64,000 nt of DNA from Sindora glabra (GCA_020226215.1 CM035235.1:55519511-55583510), one strand, 5' to 3'; shown: positions 41,640 through 54,951, numbered from the stretch's first letter. Notes: a model not told the origin generated them from the letters alone. Translations and numbers: made by a program.

Positions 41640-44600
41640 ACTATTATTATAAGATATTAAAGATATGTATTTCACATATATTTTTAATTTTTCATTATTA
41701 CTTGTCTCACTCTTTATTTTTAAACTTTATTATTTTTATTTTCATTGATTCACCTTATATTAGCATTTCTTTTATAAGAGATACATTTTTTAGTAGTCAT
41801 GTAGCATCTACATCACAAATTCATGAGTATAATCAAATTTTAAACACAATTGTTTTGACACAGGCATATTGCTTAATATACATGCTAAGGTAATGTTTTT
41901 GTCAAATCTCAATTTCTTTCGATTTACAAAAATGAAATAATTCAAATTTGTATTTAGATATAACAAAATACAATAATTCTACTTTCTTCGATATATATAG
42001 TTGATATATAAAACTTCGTCATTTATTCATGATTAACAACTATTTAGTTTATCTTATTTTTTACCATTTCAAAAGTCCATATTAAATATATATAACTTTT
42101 TTGCAATGTTCATATGAAATAATAAATAAATGTATTTTTTATTATTGCATGACTATGATTATTATGAACTTGATACCTATTTTATAATACATAAGAGACT
42201 GAATTGATAATGGTAACCATATAATACCAAATTAACATTCTCATCGAAATTACCATGCCAATACTAATGAGTTTGTTATTTAACTTAAAGATCAGCTCAC
42301 TTTAATTTCTCATCATCTTTCTTGCCATTAGTTTTATGGAAATAATCAGACTTGTTTGTAGGTTTTGCTAATTGGAAAGGTAATTTTTTTGTCAAGTTCA
42401 TAGTTATAACCATAATATTTATAAATAGGAAAATATCTTTACAATTTTTTAGTGCTTCAATAAAATAAAATATGAGAAATATCTTCATAATTGTGATGTG
42501 TTATAAAATTTATTGAATGCTTAAATGAAATTTAATTATTATTATTAATTAAGTTAAATTATTTCATTTTTTAATGTTTGTTAATAACATGTTATTGGCA
42601 ACTTTTTTTTCCCCTTTCGTAGTCTTTTTATTATAACTTCAACTATTTTGATGTAGTTATAGTCTATATTTATAGAAATTTTTAGTATTAGGATTTTATA
42701 ATTGATTAAATGCATATATTTAATGGTTAATGTCATATTTCATATTTTGTAATGAATTTATTTGAATCTTTTTTATTATCCCAATAAAACAAAATAATTT
42801 AATCATTATTATTGATTAAATTATTTTAGTGTTTGGTAATAATTTATTATTAGTAATTCACTTATATTATCTTTTCATAATCCTTTAATTATAATAATAG
42901 TTCTTTCAGTGTAATTGTAATAGTAGTTTATATTTATAAGATTTATGATATTATTTTTATAATTGATTAACTACATTTAATTATTATTAATTAAAATATA
43001 CTTTCAGTATTAGGGTTTTATAATTGATTAAATTAAATGTAGATAATTACTAATTAAGGTCATGTTTTCTTATTTTCTGGTGAACTAATTTAAATCTTTT
43101 TATTATCTCAATTAACCAATATAATTTAATCATTATTATTGATTAAATTATTTCATTATTATTTTTAATATTTATTAATAATTCGTTATTAGAAAATATT
43201 TTTATTATCTTTTCATAATCCTTTACTTGTTTTAATTTAATTATGATAGTAGCTTACATTTGTAAAGATTTATAAAATCGTGATTTTATAACTAATTAAT
43301 TGCATATAATTATTAATAAATATTATTTATTTATGTGTTAAAAAAACTAACAATTAAGTGCTAAATATTCACATTGAAAATTAGCACCGAAGATTTTAGC
43401 GTCAATTTTGACGTTATTTGATTGTAGCATGGCGATGAAAGTTGAAATATATTTTTTATTACTAAACTACCCCTCTGTTTGAATTTTATTAATTTAAAGT
43501 GACAAAATTAATTATATCTTAAAAATAATATAATTTATCAAAAATGCAAAAGATTGCGGTAATTCGACATGTCCCTAAAATGGTTGGACATATTATTATT
43601 ACTATTTATTGGTTAGAAGTTTTACACATGAGATTTTGTTAACTATCATGCTTCATTGTTATTTTAATTGAAACAAAGGGATATATTTGTAAAGATAATA
43701 ATCATTAAAAGTGCATTTAGTTAGATGGAATGGAATAAAATGAGAAATAGAATAACTCAAAAATATGTTTGATAGCCATTGTAGAATGAAAATCCTTATC
43801 ATTTCATTAAATGATGGAATATAGTTACATAGCAAAAGTGATGAAACAGTCCATTTTCTCATTTTTTAATTGAACTTTTGATAATATTATTTTAATTAAA
43901 TTTTTAAATTTTTAAAATTCTCTTTTTTTATATGATAATGTTGTTGAAGTCTTGCACAATTTTTAAAAAAAAATTGTACTTTTATTATAAATGTAGAAAT
44001 ATTTTAAATTTTTTGTTAAATATATTATATTTATTTTTATAATAACATACAATATTTATTAATATAAACTAAACATCAAGTCATCCACATTTTCTTTTAA
44101 TAATATAAAGTTTTTTTAACAATATTACAATTACAATATAAATGAGTATAACATATCTATTAATATTTCTTTAATTGAATATAATATAATGTTAATTAAA
44201 TTTATTTTAATAAGTTAATATATATAAATTAATTATTTTAATGCAAATTATCTATATGTTTAAACATAAAAAATTATAAATAAATAAAAATATTATTATT
44301 ATTTTCCATGTATAAATATACTAATTTTTACACTTTCTTTTATTTTTAATTTAAGAGTATTATTATCATTGATAGTTTTTTTTTTATTATATTCCTTCAA
44401 AATTTTGTTATACCAAACATAAAAATAGAATGGAATAACCATTTTATTCATTTCCATACCAAATATAATTATGCAATGATTATTCTATTCAATTACATTT
44501 TTATTATTATTGTTATTCTATTTCATCCAACTAAAAATATCTGGTAGTCGTTGAGCAAATTTAGCAAAGCACTTCAAGCTAAATGATTTTAGCACATTTC

Positions 44601-45250
44601 AACTAAAAATTATAGGTGAATTCTTTCTTACATTATATTTATATATATATTAAATATTTAATTACTCACATTGAGCTTTATATTTTTTTGAGATAGCAAT
44701 ATTCTAATAGTTTACAAATTATCTAATAAGATCAGTTTATTTATATATTGAATTTTATTTAATCCATGATAAAATTTAGCAAATTATATTCAACGAGTAT
44801 ATTGCAAATAAATTGAAACTAATTTCAGTGCTAAATATCAAAATTAAACACACCATACATATTGAATTCATTCTAATATTTTTTATTATTATTTAAAATA
44901 ATTTAATAATTATTATTAATTAAATTATCTCATTATTATTTTTATTACTTGCTAATAATTTATTATTAGGAATTCATTTATATTATCTTTTCATAATCCA
45001 TTACTTATAATTTTAGTTATTTTAATGTAACTGTAACAATAGTTCACATTCATAATGACCTATAAAATTATTTTTATAACTAATTAATTATATATAATTG
45101 TTGATTAAAACATTATTCACTTAAGCATGTTGAATTAATGCTAATAGTTTTTATTACTATCTTAGTTATTAAAATAATTTTCATAGTCTTATATATAATT
45201 TGCATACTATTAATTAGACAAATGTTAGCATTTCAAAATTTTGAAGCAAA
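41640..45250 (+). repeat. Unclassified dispersed repeat, copy 2 (interrupted)
   Basis: Same orientation and order of landmarks as copies 1 and 3: gattcaccttatattagcattt, gaaataattcaaatttgtattta, ttttgcaatgttcatatgaaa, attaacattctcatcg, then a run of monomers of roughly 300 bp, each with ttattattgattaaatta, ttattttttaat, ttaataatttattatta and cttttcataatcctt (near 42500, 42800, 43130, 44880). A MITE at about 43711-44541 interrupts the array. No coding potential. Confidence 0.7.
43711..44541. mobile_element. MITE-like element, ~830 bp, AT-rich core
   Basis: The left end catttagttagatggaatg and the complement of the right end tttttagttggatgaaata form an imperfect terminal inverted repeat. Further inside, aatggaataaaat-type words also pair. 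The middle is plain AT-rich DNA. It splits the monomer array of repeat copy 2. The target duplication is not clear. Confidence 0.55.
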
Positions 45251-45605
45251 TTGTTTAACAGTTGTTAACGAAATTGTTTTTTTGTAGAATTTTGATCTAA
45301 ATATTCTCCTATAAAGGTTTATTCTAGTGTATCCATAACTTGGCTTTCATTGTCATTCTCTTGAATTTTTAAAATTACTCTTAAAAATAAAAGATATCAA
45401 AAATAGATATTTTATATGCATGACAATTTTTTATTATTACTCGTCAAACATTTTATTTTGTAATTTTATGATTTTTCTTTTCACCAATTTACCTTGTATC
45501 AACATTTGATAGGAGAAATACTTTTAAGTAATCCTATGATATTTGTATCATAAATTTGTAAGACTACTCATATTTATAAATTGATACAATAACAACAACA
45601 ACAAC

Positions 45606-47120
45606 TAGGGGTGGGAAAAAATATCCGACCCGTAGCAATCCGACCGACCCGAAACTGAATATTAGCGGGCGGGTATGGGTTAGATTGAAGTCTCGGGCAG
45701 ATGCGAATAGGAAAATTAATTAAAATCAAAATTTCAGTCGGATGCAGATCTCCGGTATTCTACCCGATGGAGATCAGACCCGACCATTTTAGACATAAAA
45801 TGACGTCGTTTGGCTTGCTAAGGCCAATAATTTCATCGCAACTTCATCTTATGCACAAAAATGAAGCCGAATGCAAGCACGCAACTCCCTAAATTTTCAG
45901 ACGCAATGCCCTAGCAGAGCAGCTCTCAACTTCAGCCATCCATCACCACCATTTGCGCTGCCTTGCCAGCAGATTCTCCAAGTTCTTCCCTTTGTCAGCA
46001 AATATAGCATCTTTGAAGGTCTGTTAAAGCTCTATTTGAAGGTTTAGCAGTGGATAATCCCTGCTCGAGGTAAGCCCAACAAGTTCTCTAATTTTTTTTT
46101 CTATTTACACATTTGGATTGTTCTGGTTGACTTGACTAGTTGTAATGTTCAATTAGTTCTGGATGGGTTTCTATTGGGTGTTGGATTTCAGAGACATAGC
46201 CGGGGTTTCTATGTTTCAGTCAAGTCTGAGTACTTTGGGGTTGGTGGAAGAAAATAGGGGAAGAAGCCGGGTAGTGACTTGACCTTCCTTTCCTCCCCAC
46301 CAACTCTGCCTCCCCTTTTTTACACAAAGCTAGAATTGGTATCAACAATCGTCCGGTGTGGGGTCAATTCTGGACACCAACTACGCAATCGAAAAAGGGT
46401 CTCACTTGCAATCTTTGTTCAGATTGGGTGTGCCCGAGTTTGTTGTTATTGCTGGAGTGGCTGCTGGTTTTCGGTCCCAAGAAGTTGCTAGAAGTACGTA
46501 GGAGCATTGGCAAAACTGTTAAGAGCTTCCAACAGGTTCGTGGTTTAAGTTCTTTGAGGGAATAATTGAAAATTTCTACCTTCTTAATTTGCCTCTTTAA
46601 CTTTTTATGCTCGTTAGTTATATTGAAGGGGGGAAGATATCAGATTTATTTCCTCATCATAATGTGACCCTTTTCTTTGGACGCAAATATTATTGGGTGA
46701 TTGTTATCAGATGACATGTGCTCAATGTTAGGTGTTACGTTTGTTTTTATTTTTTTAATTCTAACAGCAGTGTGTTAAAATATTCCATTTTGAATTAATT
46801 AGTCTTCAGCTTTTGTTAATTCCTGCTCAAGTTATTCATGCCTTGTAATATGGTTGAATGATGCATGAAAAGGAAATACAATGTGGTCCAGTACACTAAT
46901 TTTTGTCTTAGAATTGTGACAAAAAGTTGAACTTATTTGTGATAAAAGGCTTCAATCCGACCGAAACCACTTGGAACCGCTCAAAACCGACTTGTTCGGT
47001 TAATGTCAGATAGAGCATCTCAAGCGGTCGGTTACGGTTGGGATATGGTCATGGATGGTTAGAGTCGATCGGGTTGGAATGTACCTACTAACCGGTTCCA
47101 CCCGACCGATTCCCACCCCT

Positions 47121-47121
<1 letters not shown>
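45606..47121. mobile_element. Non-autonomous hAT element (1,516 bp) carrying a host gene fragment
   Basis: Perfect 12 bp terminal inverted repeats taggggtgggaa / ttcccaccccta, the common plant hAT end. It is flanked by a perfect 8 bp duplication acaacaac (45598-45605 and 47122-47129), although that lies within an AAC microsatellite. Subterminal regions are GC-rich with repeated GACC/GGTC and CCGACC words on both sides, as in Ac/Ds-type elements. No hAT transposase domain (DDE or C-terminal dimerisation) is readable. The interior contains a fragment of a plastid TatA gene at 46279-46535. Confidence 0.92.
46279..46535 (+). pseudogene. TATA: Captured TatA (Tha4, thylakoid Tat translocase) exon fragment
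   Basis: Plant TatA/Tha4 is the small thylakoid protein that completes the twin-arginine translocase. This exon reads KKGLTCN (end of the transit-peptide region), LFRLGVPEFVVIAGVAA (membrane segment), then, one frame over, LLVFGPKKLLEVRRSIGK and TVKSFQQ (amphipathic helix with the FGPKKLPE motif). The homology ends exactly at a splice donor, cag/gttcgt, at 46535. At least two small indels shift the frame (near CN/LF and near AA/LL), so it is non-coding now. The motif FGPK and SIGKTVKSFQQ favour TatA over TatB. It lies wholly inside the hAT element, so it is transduplicated host sequence. Confidence 0.88.
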
Positions 47122-47153
<32 letters not shown>

Positions 47154-47177
47154 AATAATAATAATAATAATAATAAC
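47122..47177. repeat. (AAC)n-(AAT)n compound microsatellite
   Basis: About ten AAC units followed by about nine AAT units directly after the right hAT end. The same AAC repeat continues on the left of the element (45590-45605), so the hAT split one microsatellite. Confidence 0.97.
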
Positions 47178-48764
47178 TTTGACATATGAATATAGTTTAT
47201 ATATAGTACATGTCAAATAAATATTCTTGTCAAATCTCTCTTTTAATTTATTAAAGGGAAGTAACTCAAATTTTGTATTTAGGTACATTGGAATCTTGTT
47301 CTTCTACTTTCTTTAACATAATGGAGGTATAAAACTTGATTATGTAGTCCAGGTTAGCAACCTTATGTTATGCCTTATTTGTTATCACTTTGAAATTCTT
47401 AATTAAATAATTATGATCTTCTTCCAAAGTTTGCATGAAACTATGGGCAATTGTATTTTTAATTGTTGCATTAATATGATTATTTCGTACTTGATAATTA
47501 TGTTAGTATATGTAAAAAACTAAATTAATAATAGTAATTTGATAACATGAAACTAACATTTTCATCAAGGAGTAATATAATATTAATACTCATGAGTTAA
47601 TTATTTGATTTGAGAATTATGACATTTTATAGTCAGCTAACTCTAATTTTGATTTTCCACTTATCCTTTTTGTCATTGTGCTCCTAGTGCTAATCAAATT
47701 TACTAAAAGATCTTGACATTCTAGAGGATAAATGTATAAGTTGGAAGATGCTTCTTTGTATTCTTTTATTGTAACTTGTGCATTTTTCATTCTTAAGAAA
47801 AAAAAATCAATTATTATCATTTTTGTGTTTTAAAATATTTTATTGTTATTTTTAACGTGGATTAATCATGCATTATTAGCACTTCTTTGTCATGACTTTT
47901 TATGTTCTTTTGTTGTAATATCAATCGGTTCAAATGCATTATGTTTTCTTAAATATTAATTTTAATCCTTTTATTATTTCAACTAATGAAAATAATTTAA
48001 TTATTATTAATATTAATTAAATTATTATTTTTATTGTGGGTTAATAATATATTACTAGCACTTCTTTATGATATCTTTTCATGTTCTTTCATTGTAACTC
48101 CAACTTCAATTGCTTTAAAATACATCATATTTCTTATTATTTTAATTAATAAAAATAGTTTAATTATCATTAATACTAATTAAATTATTTAATTTAACCC
48201 TTTTACTACTCATTCATAATTGATTAAATTTTTTAAATTATTAATTAGAACCATATTTATTTCATTAGCATTTTATTAATTTTATTATTATTATTTTAAT
48301 TAATTAAAATAATTTTGATAATCTTACAAATTGGTTCACATAATTTTTATATTGTTAGAGACATATGTCAATAATTTACCTATAAATCCTTTACATATTA
48401 TATTATATAAATAGATAGATTATACGAAGGATGGGCATTTCAAATTGAGATAAAAAAATATAAAATGATTGTGAATTATACATGAATATAGAGCTTTACT
48501 TGCTTATGTTTAAAATTATTTTATAATTATGTTTGAATTTATAATATTTAATTTCAATATTTATATTTTTATTTATTTTTCAAAATATTTATCATTCCTC
48601 ACAAGTTTATGGAGCTCTATTACTTTATGAGACATGGGGATAGAGCAAAATTTTCTCCTAATAATAAGATATAGAATAAGTCAATATTTTATCCCAAATA
48701 ATAGGACATGGAGCAAGAGAAAGATATTTTCTCTTTCTTATCCCATTGCTATCTCTACTGGAAA

Positions 48765-48905
48765 AGGATTCCCTCTTATAACTATAACTACAGTTGCAAA
48801 AAGGAACGGTTGATATGCTTGAACCCCCTGTATAGTCAGTAGGTCCCACAGCAAATTATAGACCTCTCCCACAACTGTAGTTAAATTTATAGGAGAGGAT
48901 CCTAA
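48765..48905. mobile_element. Hairpin MITE, ~141 bp
   Basis: The left aaggattccctcttataact plus ataactacagttg pairs with the right caactgtagtt plus aaatttataggagaggatcc, leaving a loop of about 70 bp. Ends are imperfect and no clear target duplication was found. Confidence 0.7.
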
Positions 48906-49242
48906 GCTTTAATAAGTTATTATATTTATTATTGACAAAATACAAAATATAAATAACTATAAATTTAAAAATTATTCTTAATGAGTTATTATCAAATTTT
49001 GAAAAGCAAACACAATATTTAATTTAACATTTATAAAGGTGATGATTATTATGTTTTTCAAATTTTATAACTAATACTATTTATACCTTATTTTATTTTT
49101 AATATAATTATTAACTCTCTTCATTCACTTATAATATTAAATTAAATGAAAAATATTGTAGTGATTTATTAAACTCTATCTTAATAATATTAAATACATA
49201 CTTACTTTTCAATAATATTGTAGCGAGTTGTGTGTCTGCCTT

Positions 49243-50570
49243 GTTTACTAAAAAAATGAAATATAATTTAAATGAAAAAAAATATTAGTTAAATAGTTAA
49301 TTATATTAAATTTATATAAGATAGATAAGAAATATATAATTTTTATAATTAAATATTAAAATAATAAATAAAATAATGTAATAGATATATACAATAAATA
49401 CAATTCTATTTCAAATTGAAATTAAATTTTTATTATAATTTGTATTTATGATATAATATTTAACATTTATTTTATGTAATTTTATGTATTACACATTCTA
49501 TTTATTGTATAATTAATAAAATAATTATATTTCATATAATTAAAAATTTTATTTAAATAGCTATATTCATTATAATCAATTTATTATAAATAATAAATTA
49601 ATTTTTGAATATGATAAAATATTAAAATAATAATTAATTAAATTAAGTAAATATAATTTTGTATTTCTATCAATAAATAATATAGAATTGTTTTTTTACA
49701 CTAAGGGTATGGCCGTATGGGTTAAGTAATTTTTCACTAATTTGTTTGAAGTATCAAAAGTTCTACTTTTTATATTTTAATAATTAGTAATCAACTAAAC
49801 TATTGAATATTTGTTTGAGATCATATGATTTACATAAGTTATTGTGAAAAATTAAATTTTCTAGAAAGCAAATTTTGTTGTAACTTCTTAAAAAGTATTT
49901 AAAGTTGTTTGATTAATAGAACTAATTTCTTATATTTTATTTAGTTCATATGTGATCTTTTAAAGAAGTATTATCAAAATAATTAATATGTCTTTTGAAA
50001 TTATAATATTAAAAATAAGGAATATCAATAAATTTTAATTTATTTTTAGTTATCTTTTTCTAAAACTATATTTTTAGCCTCTCTTTCAATCTTCATCTTT
50101 CTAAATTGATAATTTTTATTTTTTTAATTTATTAAAAAAGTTAAACATAATTGTATAAAAAAAATTAAGATGTCTTTTATACATAGAGATATTAAGTTAT
50201 CTTAATATAATTAAAATAGAATATAATTTGAACATAGAAAAATATTAGTTAAATAATTAATACAATAATTAGTTGATTCTATTAAATTTATATAAAATAT
50301 ATATGAAATAATTTTTTATTTTTATAATTGAATATTAAAATAATAATATGTAAAATAAATAGAAAATAATAAATAAAATGATATAATAGATATATATATA
50401 TATAATAAATATAATTATATTTAGAATTAAATTTCTATTATAGTTATATTTACAATTTATACTTGTGATATAATAATTAATATATATTCTATATAATTTT
50501 ATATAATAACCATTCTATTTATCATATAATTAATAAGATAATTATATTTTATAATAGTAGATTCACTTAT
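49243..50570. repeat. Pair of ~330 bp direct repeats, offset about 980 bp
   Basis: The segment 49243-49560 and the segment about 50205-50570 share, in order, aaatattagttaaata, ttctattaaatttatata (second copy) or attatattaaatttatata (first), aatattaaaataataa, aatagatatata, ttatgatataatatttaaca-like, and acattctatttattgtataattaataa-like words. They could be remnants of LTRs or of a tandem duplication. No coding frame lies between them. Confidence 0.6.
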
Positions 50571-50619
50571 TACAATTTTCAAATGTTGAAGATAAAATAT
50601 TTAGTGTTCATAAATTAAA

Positions 50620-51069
50620 GAAAAAACTGCATTATAGCCCCTTCAACTATAGGGTTGTCGGGTTTTACCCGTTTAAATTATTGAAACTTAAATTTTACCC
50701 CCTTCAATTTTATAAAACTTGAATTTTATTTTTACCATTACCAACTTAAGAGAATCTATTAGAAAAATCATTACTATCATATTTCACTTAGTAACAATTA
50801 AAAACTACAGCTATATTCATTAATTTTTTAAAAAAAATTCACTTACCAGCAGTTATAAACTAATAAACCGCCACTAAGGATGATAGTATCGATTTCTAAC
50901 CGCTACTAAGTGTTACAGAACCGCTGCTAAATGTTATAGTCATTAACTTGATAACAGTGGAGCAAAATCCAAGTTTTATAAAGTTTAAAAGGATAAAATT
51001 CACGTTTCAATAGTTCAATGAGGTAAAATTTGACAACTTTATAGTTGAAGGGGTAAAATATAATTTTTC
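50620..51069. mobile_element. MULE-type MITE (450 bp) with 10 bp TSD
   Basis: Long inverted ends of about 100 bp. The left reads gccccttcaactatagggtt, gtcgggttttaccc, attgaaacttaaattttacc and ttataaaacttgaattttat. The complement of the right end reads ccccttcaactataaagttg, tcaaattttacc, attgaaacgtgaattttatcc and ttataaaacttggattttg. Flanks are a perfect 10 bp repeat ataaattaaa (50610-50619 and 51070-51079). The interior has no frame. The 10 bp duplication fits the Mutator superfamily. Confidence 0.88.
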
Positions 51070-51079
51070 ATAAATTAAA

Positions 51080-51634
51080 TTAAGCAATAACAATTTTATA
51101 TTTTAATTTATAAATTACATAAAAAGTTTTTTTTTACCAAGAAATGTATAAGTAAATAATCTTTCGTAATTTGTATAAAGTGAAACTTCCCAAAAAAACC
51201 TACTTCCTTCATCTTGGGCTAATATTAATCAAGCAATTCAAAAACTTTTTACTCGTTAAAAAATTATACTTTCATATTATTTCTGCAAATTAAACGACCT
51301 GTGGCTCTTTTTTTTTTACTAATGCGAGTCAGCCCACCTCAAAATAAGATGGCTTTGATTGGGTGATCCCAATAACATCATTTTGTCGTGGGCATCCAAG
51401 CATGCGCTATTAAATCAGAAAAAGGCGGATCCTTGTTGATGTGCTTTACAAATCTTGTTGAGGTTAGGCTCGCATGAGCTCAGATGTCATGTGAACCTTG
51501 GCCCAAATAAAGTCCGATAAAAACACTCTATTTTCGTGAACAAAAACTCCAAAATTTAAGCCCAGTTCAAAACTAGGCCTAAACAGCTAACAGACACAGA
51601 TTTTTGGGATGACAAAAAAAGAAAAAATAATAAT
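51080..51634. other. Short interval with moderately GC-rich patch, no gene
   Basis: The stretch 51330-51600 is less AT-rich than its surroundings (gggtgatcccaataac, ggcccaaataaagtcc). It contains no convincing frame. Confidence 0.4.
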
Positions 51635-52038
51635 TAGAGGCCATTTAGTTATGGATAATCAAGAAAGGGAAGGAGAATTATGAAATTTTATTCCTTTATT
51701 TTTGTTTAATTTAAAAAAATTCATTAATTTTTCTCATTTTCTCTTAATGGTACTCCAAATAAGAAAACGGTAATTCCTCCCAAATTTTCCAGAAATCTAC
51801 TTCCCTCATTCTAGGTTTTAAATTTATCATTTTTAATATAATAATGATCATGAGTAAAAATAAAAATAATTAATAATAAATAATAAAATCTAATAAAATC
51901 AATTAAATAAAAATAAATAATCATATAATAAAATATTTAATAATATAATAAAATAATATTAATAAAATATTAATAATTTAATCATAATAATAAAATAATA
52001 AATATTTATAATAAAATAATAAATAATATAGTAATACT

Positions 52039-52076
<38 letters not shown>

Positions 52077-52497
52077 TAAATATTAATAATTAAAATTAAA
52101 TAATTATAAAATTAATGATATTAGTAAATATATAATATTTAATAACATGAAAATAATTAATAATATTAATAATAAATGTTAAAAATTATAATTAAATAAA
52201 TTATAATAATTAATATTATTATGATTATTATTAAGATATTAATAATAATTGAAATAAAAAAGTAATAATTAAAATAATATTAATAAGATATTATTAATTA
52301 ATATTAAATAATTATAAAAATTATAATATTAATAAATAAAATAAAAATAATAAATTATTAATAAAATAAATTAAAAATACTTAATTTTTTTATTTGAACT
52401 AAACAAATTGGGTAATCAAGAATTATTTCATTCCTTTCTCTCTAGTTTTATTTTCTAATTTCATTCATTTTCCTTAGTTTAAACTAAACGATCCTAA
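51635..52497. mobile_element. MITE-like element with an extreme AT core
   Basis: Imperfect inverted ends ttagaggccatttagtt and the complement of aactaaacgatcctaa. Subterminal gattacc / ggataatc and gaaattttattcc / ggaatgaaat words also mirror each other. Between about 51840 and 52380 the sequence is almost only A and T, built of aataat, attaat and aaataa words with hardly a C or G. Confidence 0.55.
52041..52076. repeat. (AAT)n microsatellite
   Basis: Eleven to twelve uninterrupted AAT units within the AT core of the MITE-like element. Confidence 0.95.
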
Positions 52498-53096
52498 TGA
52501 TTTCTAGGGGATTTGAAAGCCACCCAAAAAGGAAAAGGAGAGAAAGAAAGATCCAAAAACAAAAAATTAAGAAATCTAATAAGGAAAAATAATTAAAAAA
52601 AACCAATTAGTTTTAAAACTACATCTTCTGTGGTGAATGAATTATTTTTGTGAACCAATTTTTCTTAGAATTTAATTGATTTCATTTGAATTATTTCAAT
52701 TTATTTATAAATAAATTTTATTATTTTAAAATTATATTCAAAATAATTTTTGAATTTAATTATAAATAAATTCTTTTAGTTGAAATATATTAAAATATGA
52801 AATAAATTTTAATAGTATCATGATAAATATAATATTAGAATGATGGTAACTTTCTTTATAAAATTTGTCTGTTTTAAGCTAAATGAAATAAATTCTAATA
52901 AAATCATTACTAAATTTAACAAATTTTATAATAACATAAATATAATTAAAATAAAAATAGTAAATAAATTGAAATGAAATGAAATCCCTTTCTATTTAAA
53001 TCTAAACATAATTAAAAAGGAACTTTATTTAAAAATGAAATGAAATTTTTATTTTTAATTCATTTAAACAAAGGGTTAAGATTATTGAGCTATGTG

Positions 53097-53136
<40 letters not shown>

Positions 53137-54951
53137 GGCCCGAAATTTGAGTAAATTATACATAATCACATTTTGATATACTGAAAAGTAAATTAAATTA
53201 TAAGACTTATTAATTTTTTATAATGACAGAGTGATAGCTGACTTGATACACATCAACAATGTCTTAAGTTCAAGTTTGGAATACTAAAAGACTTTTTTCT
53301 TAAATAATATCATAATATCACACTCACAGTACTATTAGGCTTGTCTGCATAAAATTCTAGTATTGTATGGAAAAGTAAAGGACAACATTACTCAAAAAAG
53401 AAAAGAAAACAGTAAAAAGTTACCAAAAACAAAAACAAAAACAAAAAAAAGAGGAAGGAGTAAAAGGACAATTAATTTTAATCATTTTTTACCAGCCAAG
53501 AACCAATGGCCACCAATAATTATTTGCATTGGTTAGGCATTGATTCAAGACATATCACTGCTCTATTCATGTGCCCTGACAAATGTTTTCATTAAATTCT
53601 TTCCATATGTCATATCTACAACAAATACGCTGTGTTTATGGAATTAGACTCCCATAAAGTATAATATTATAGTACCTGATGAGACAATTAAATGATTAAA
53701 ATTTAATAAAAATAAATTATTATTTCTTTTAAATTTGTAACCATTTTATCTTTTGATTTTCTTATTAAATATCATGATGTTGCATATTATTTTTTAAAAT
53801 GTATTTTATACTTTAAAGAAAAAGAAACTCAATTTCTTTTTTTCTAGGGCCAAAATGGCTATAAAAATTGACTATTAAAAATTATGAATATATTTATTTT
53901 CTACTTTTTTTAATTTTTAAAAATAATAGTTCTTGGGTCACTATTTTAGAATTTATTTTTGAAAACTATAATTTGAAATATATAATTTAAAAACTGTAAA
54001 TCAGAAGTGCCTTTTTGATTTTTTTTTCTTACTTTTTTTTGTGTTTTGGAAAAAAATTATAATTACATGCAATTTTTATTTACTTCACTAAAGATCTTCT
54101 ATTATTTATTTTCTTTGAATCAAAAAATAATATTTAAGATTAAAAAAACAGATTTTAGAAAGAAATTTTAGAGAACAGATTTTAAAAATAATAAATCAAA
54201 AATATATTCAACCACATTCTATATTATTTTTGTTCCACTAAAAAAAATCATATTCGAAACCATGTGACCTTTACGTTGTTTCTTGAATGGATGGAGATAG
54301 GACGAAATTGGGAAAAAAATTAAATTTGTTGGAAAAGAAAATACGAAAAAAAGGTTCAAATTTTGAGATGATGAAAAAATGATAAATACAAGCTCTTACA
54401 TTCAAGTTTTTTTTTCTTTCAACCTGAATAAAAATGAAACAAAGAGTTCAAACTTGTAAAGTTAGTATAAAATTTTTAATACTACCTGTAAATAAAAAGA
54501 CAAAGTGTTATAAAAAAATTAAAGGAAAAACATAAAATACTACCTTCAATTTTTGAACAATTGCATTTCGTTCTCACTAATTTTCAAGATATGCAAATCA
54601 AATTTTTAATTATAAAAAAATTAAAATGAATACCCATTATTCACTTAATTAAATATTTTATTGAAATAAATAATTCTTTTAGGAAATTTTTAAATGAGAA
54701 TATTATCGTTAGTTACTTTATAACATCATTTTTTCTTATGGAATTAATTTTTATATTATATATAATATAAATTAAATTAATCATATAGAATTTTAATTAA
54801 ACACTTAAAATTAAATTTAAGGGTGCTTAATGAACTTCCAATCTATGGGTTTTTTGCGAACTGAACTTAGCAAAATTAAACTTGTATTTGGGAAGTGATC
54901 ATGTAAAATTATTTCTCACAATCTAATAAGGATTATTCTTAGCATTAAGCC
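52498..54951. other. AT-rich non-coding DNA
   Basis: No gene, RNA or bounded element is seen apart from the AAT microsatellite. Long T-runs and A-runs predominate. Confidence 0.5.
53099..53133. repeat. (AAT)n microsatellite
   Basis: About eleven uninterrupted ATA/AAT units in otherwise non-repetitive AT-rich DNA. Confidence 0.95.

Larger units (their letters stand above)
45251..48350 (+). repeat. Unclassified dispersed repeat, copy 3 (interrupted)
   Basis: Collinear with copies 1 and 2: caccaatttaccttgtatca, gggaagtaactcaaatttt, gtatttaggtac, ttgcattaatatgattattt, aactaacattttcatcaagg, ctagaggataaatg, ataagttggaagatgctt, then monomers with ttaataatatattactagcac and cttttcatgttcttt (near 47840 and 48030). 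The hAT element at 45606-47121 is inserted near its left part, inside an AAC microsatellite. Confidence 0.7.

Noticed and set aside
43357..44855. Direct words agtgctaaatat at 43357 and 44829 as LTR ends
   Set aside because: The shared stretch is only about 12-15 bp and the flanking DNA does not align.
47088..47288. Minus-strand frame with runs of Val and Ile
   Set aside because: It is translated from the AAC/AAT microsatellite and the hAT end.
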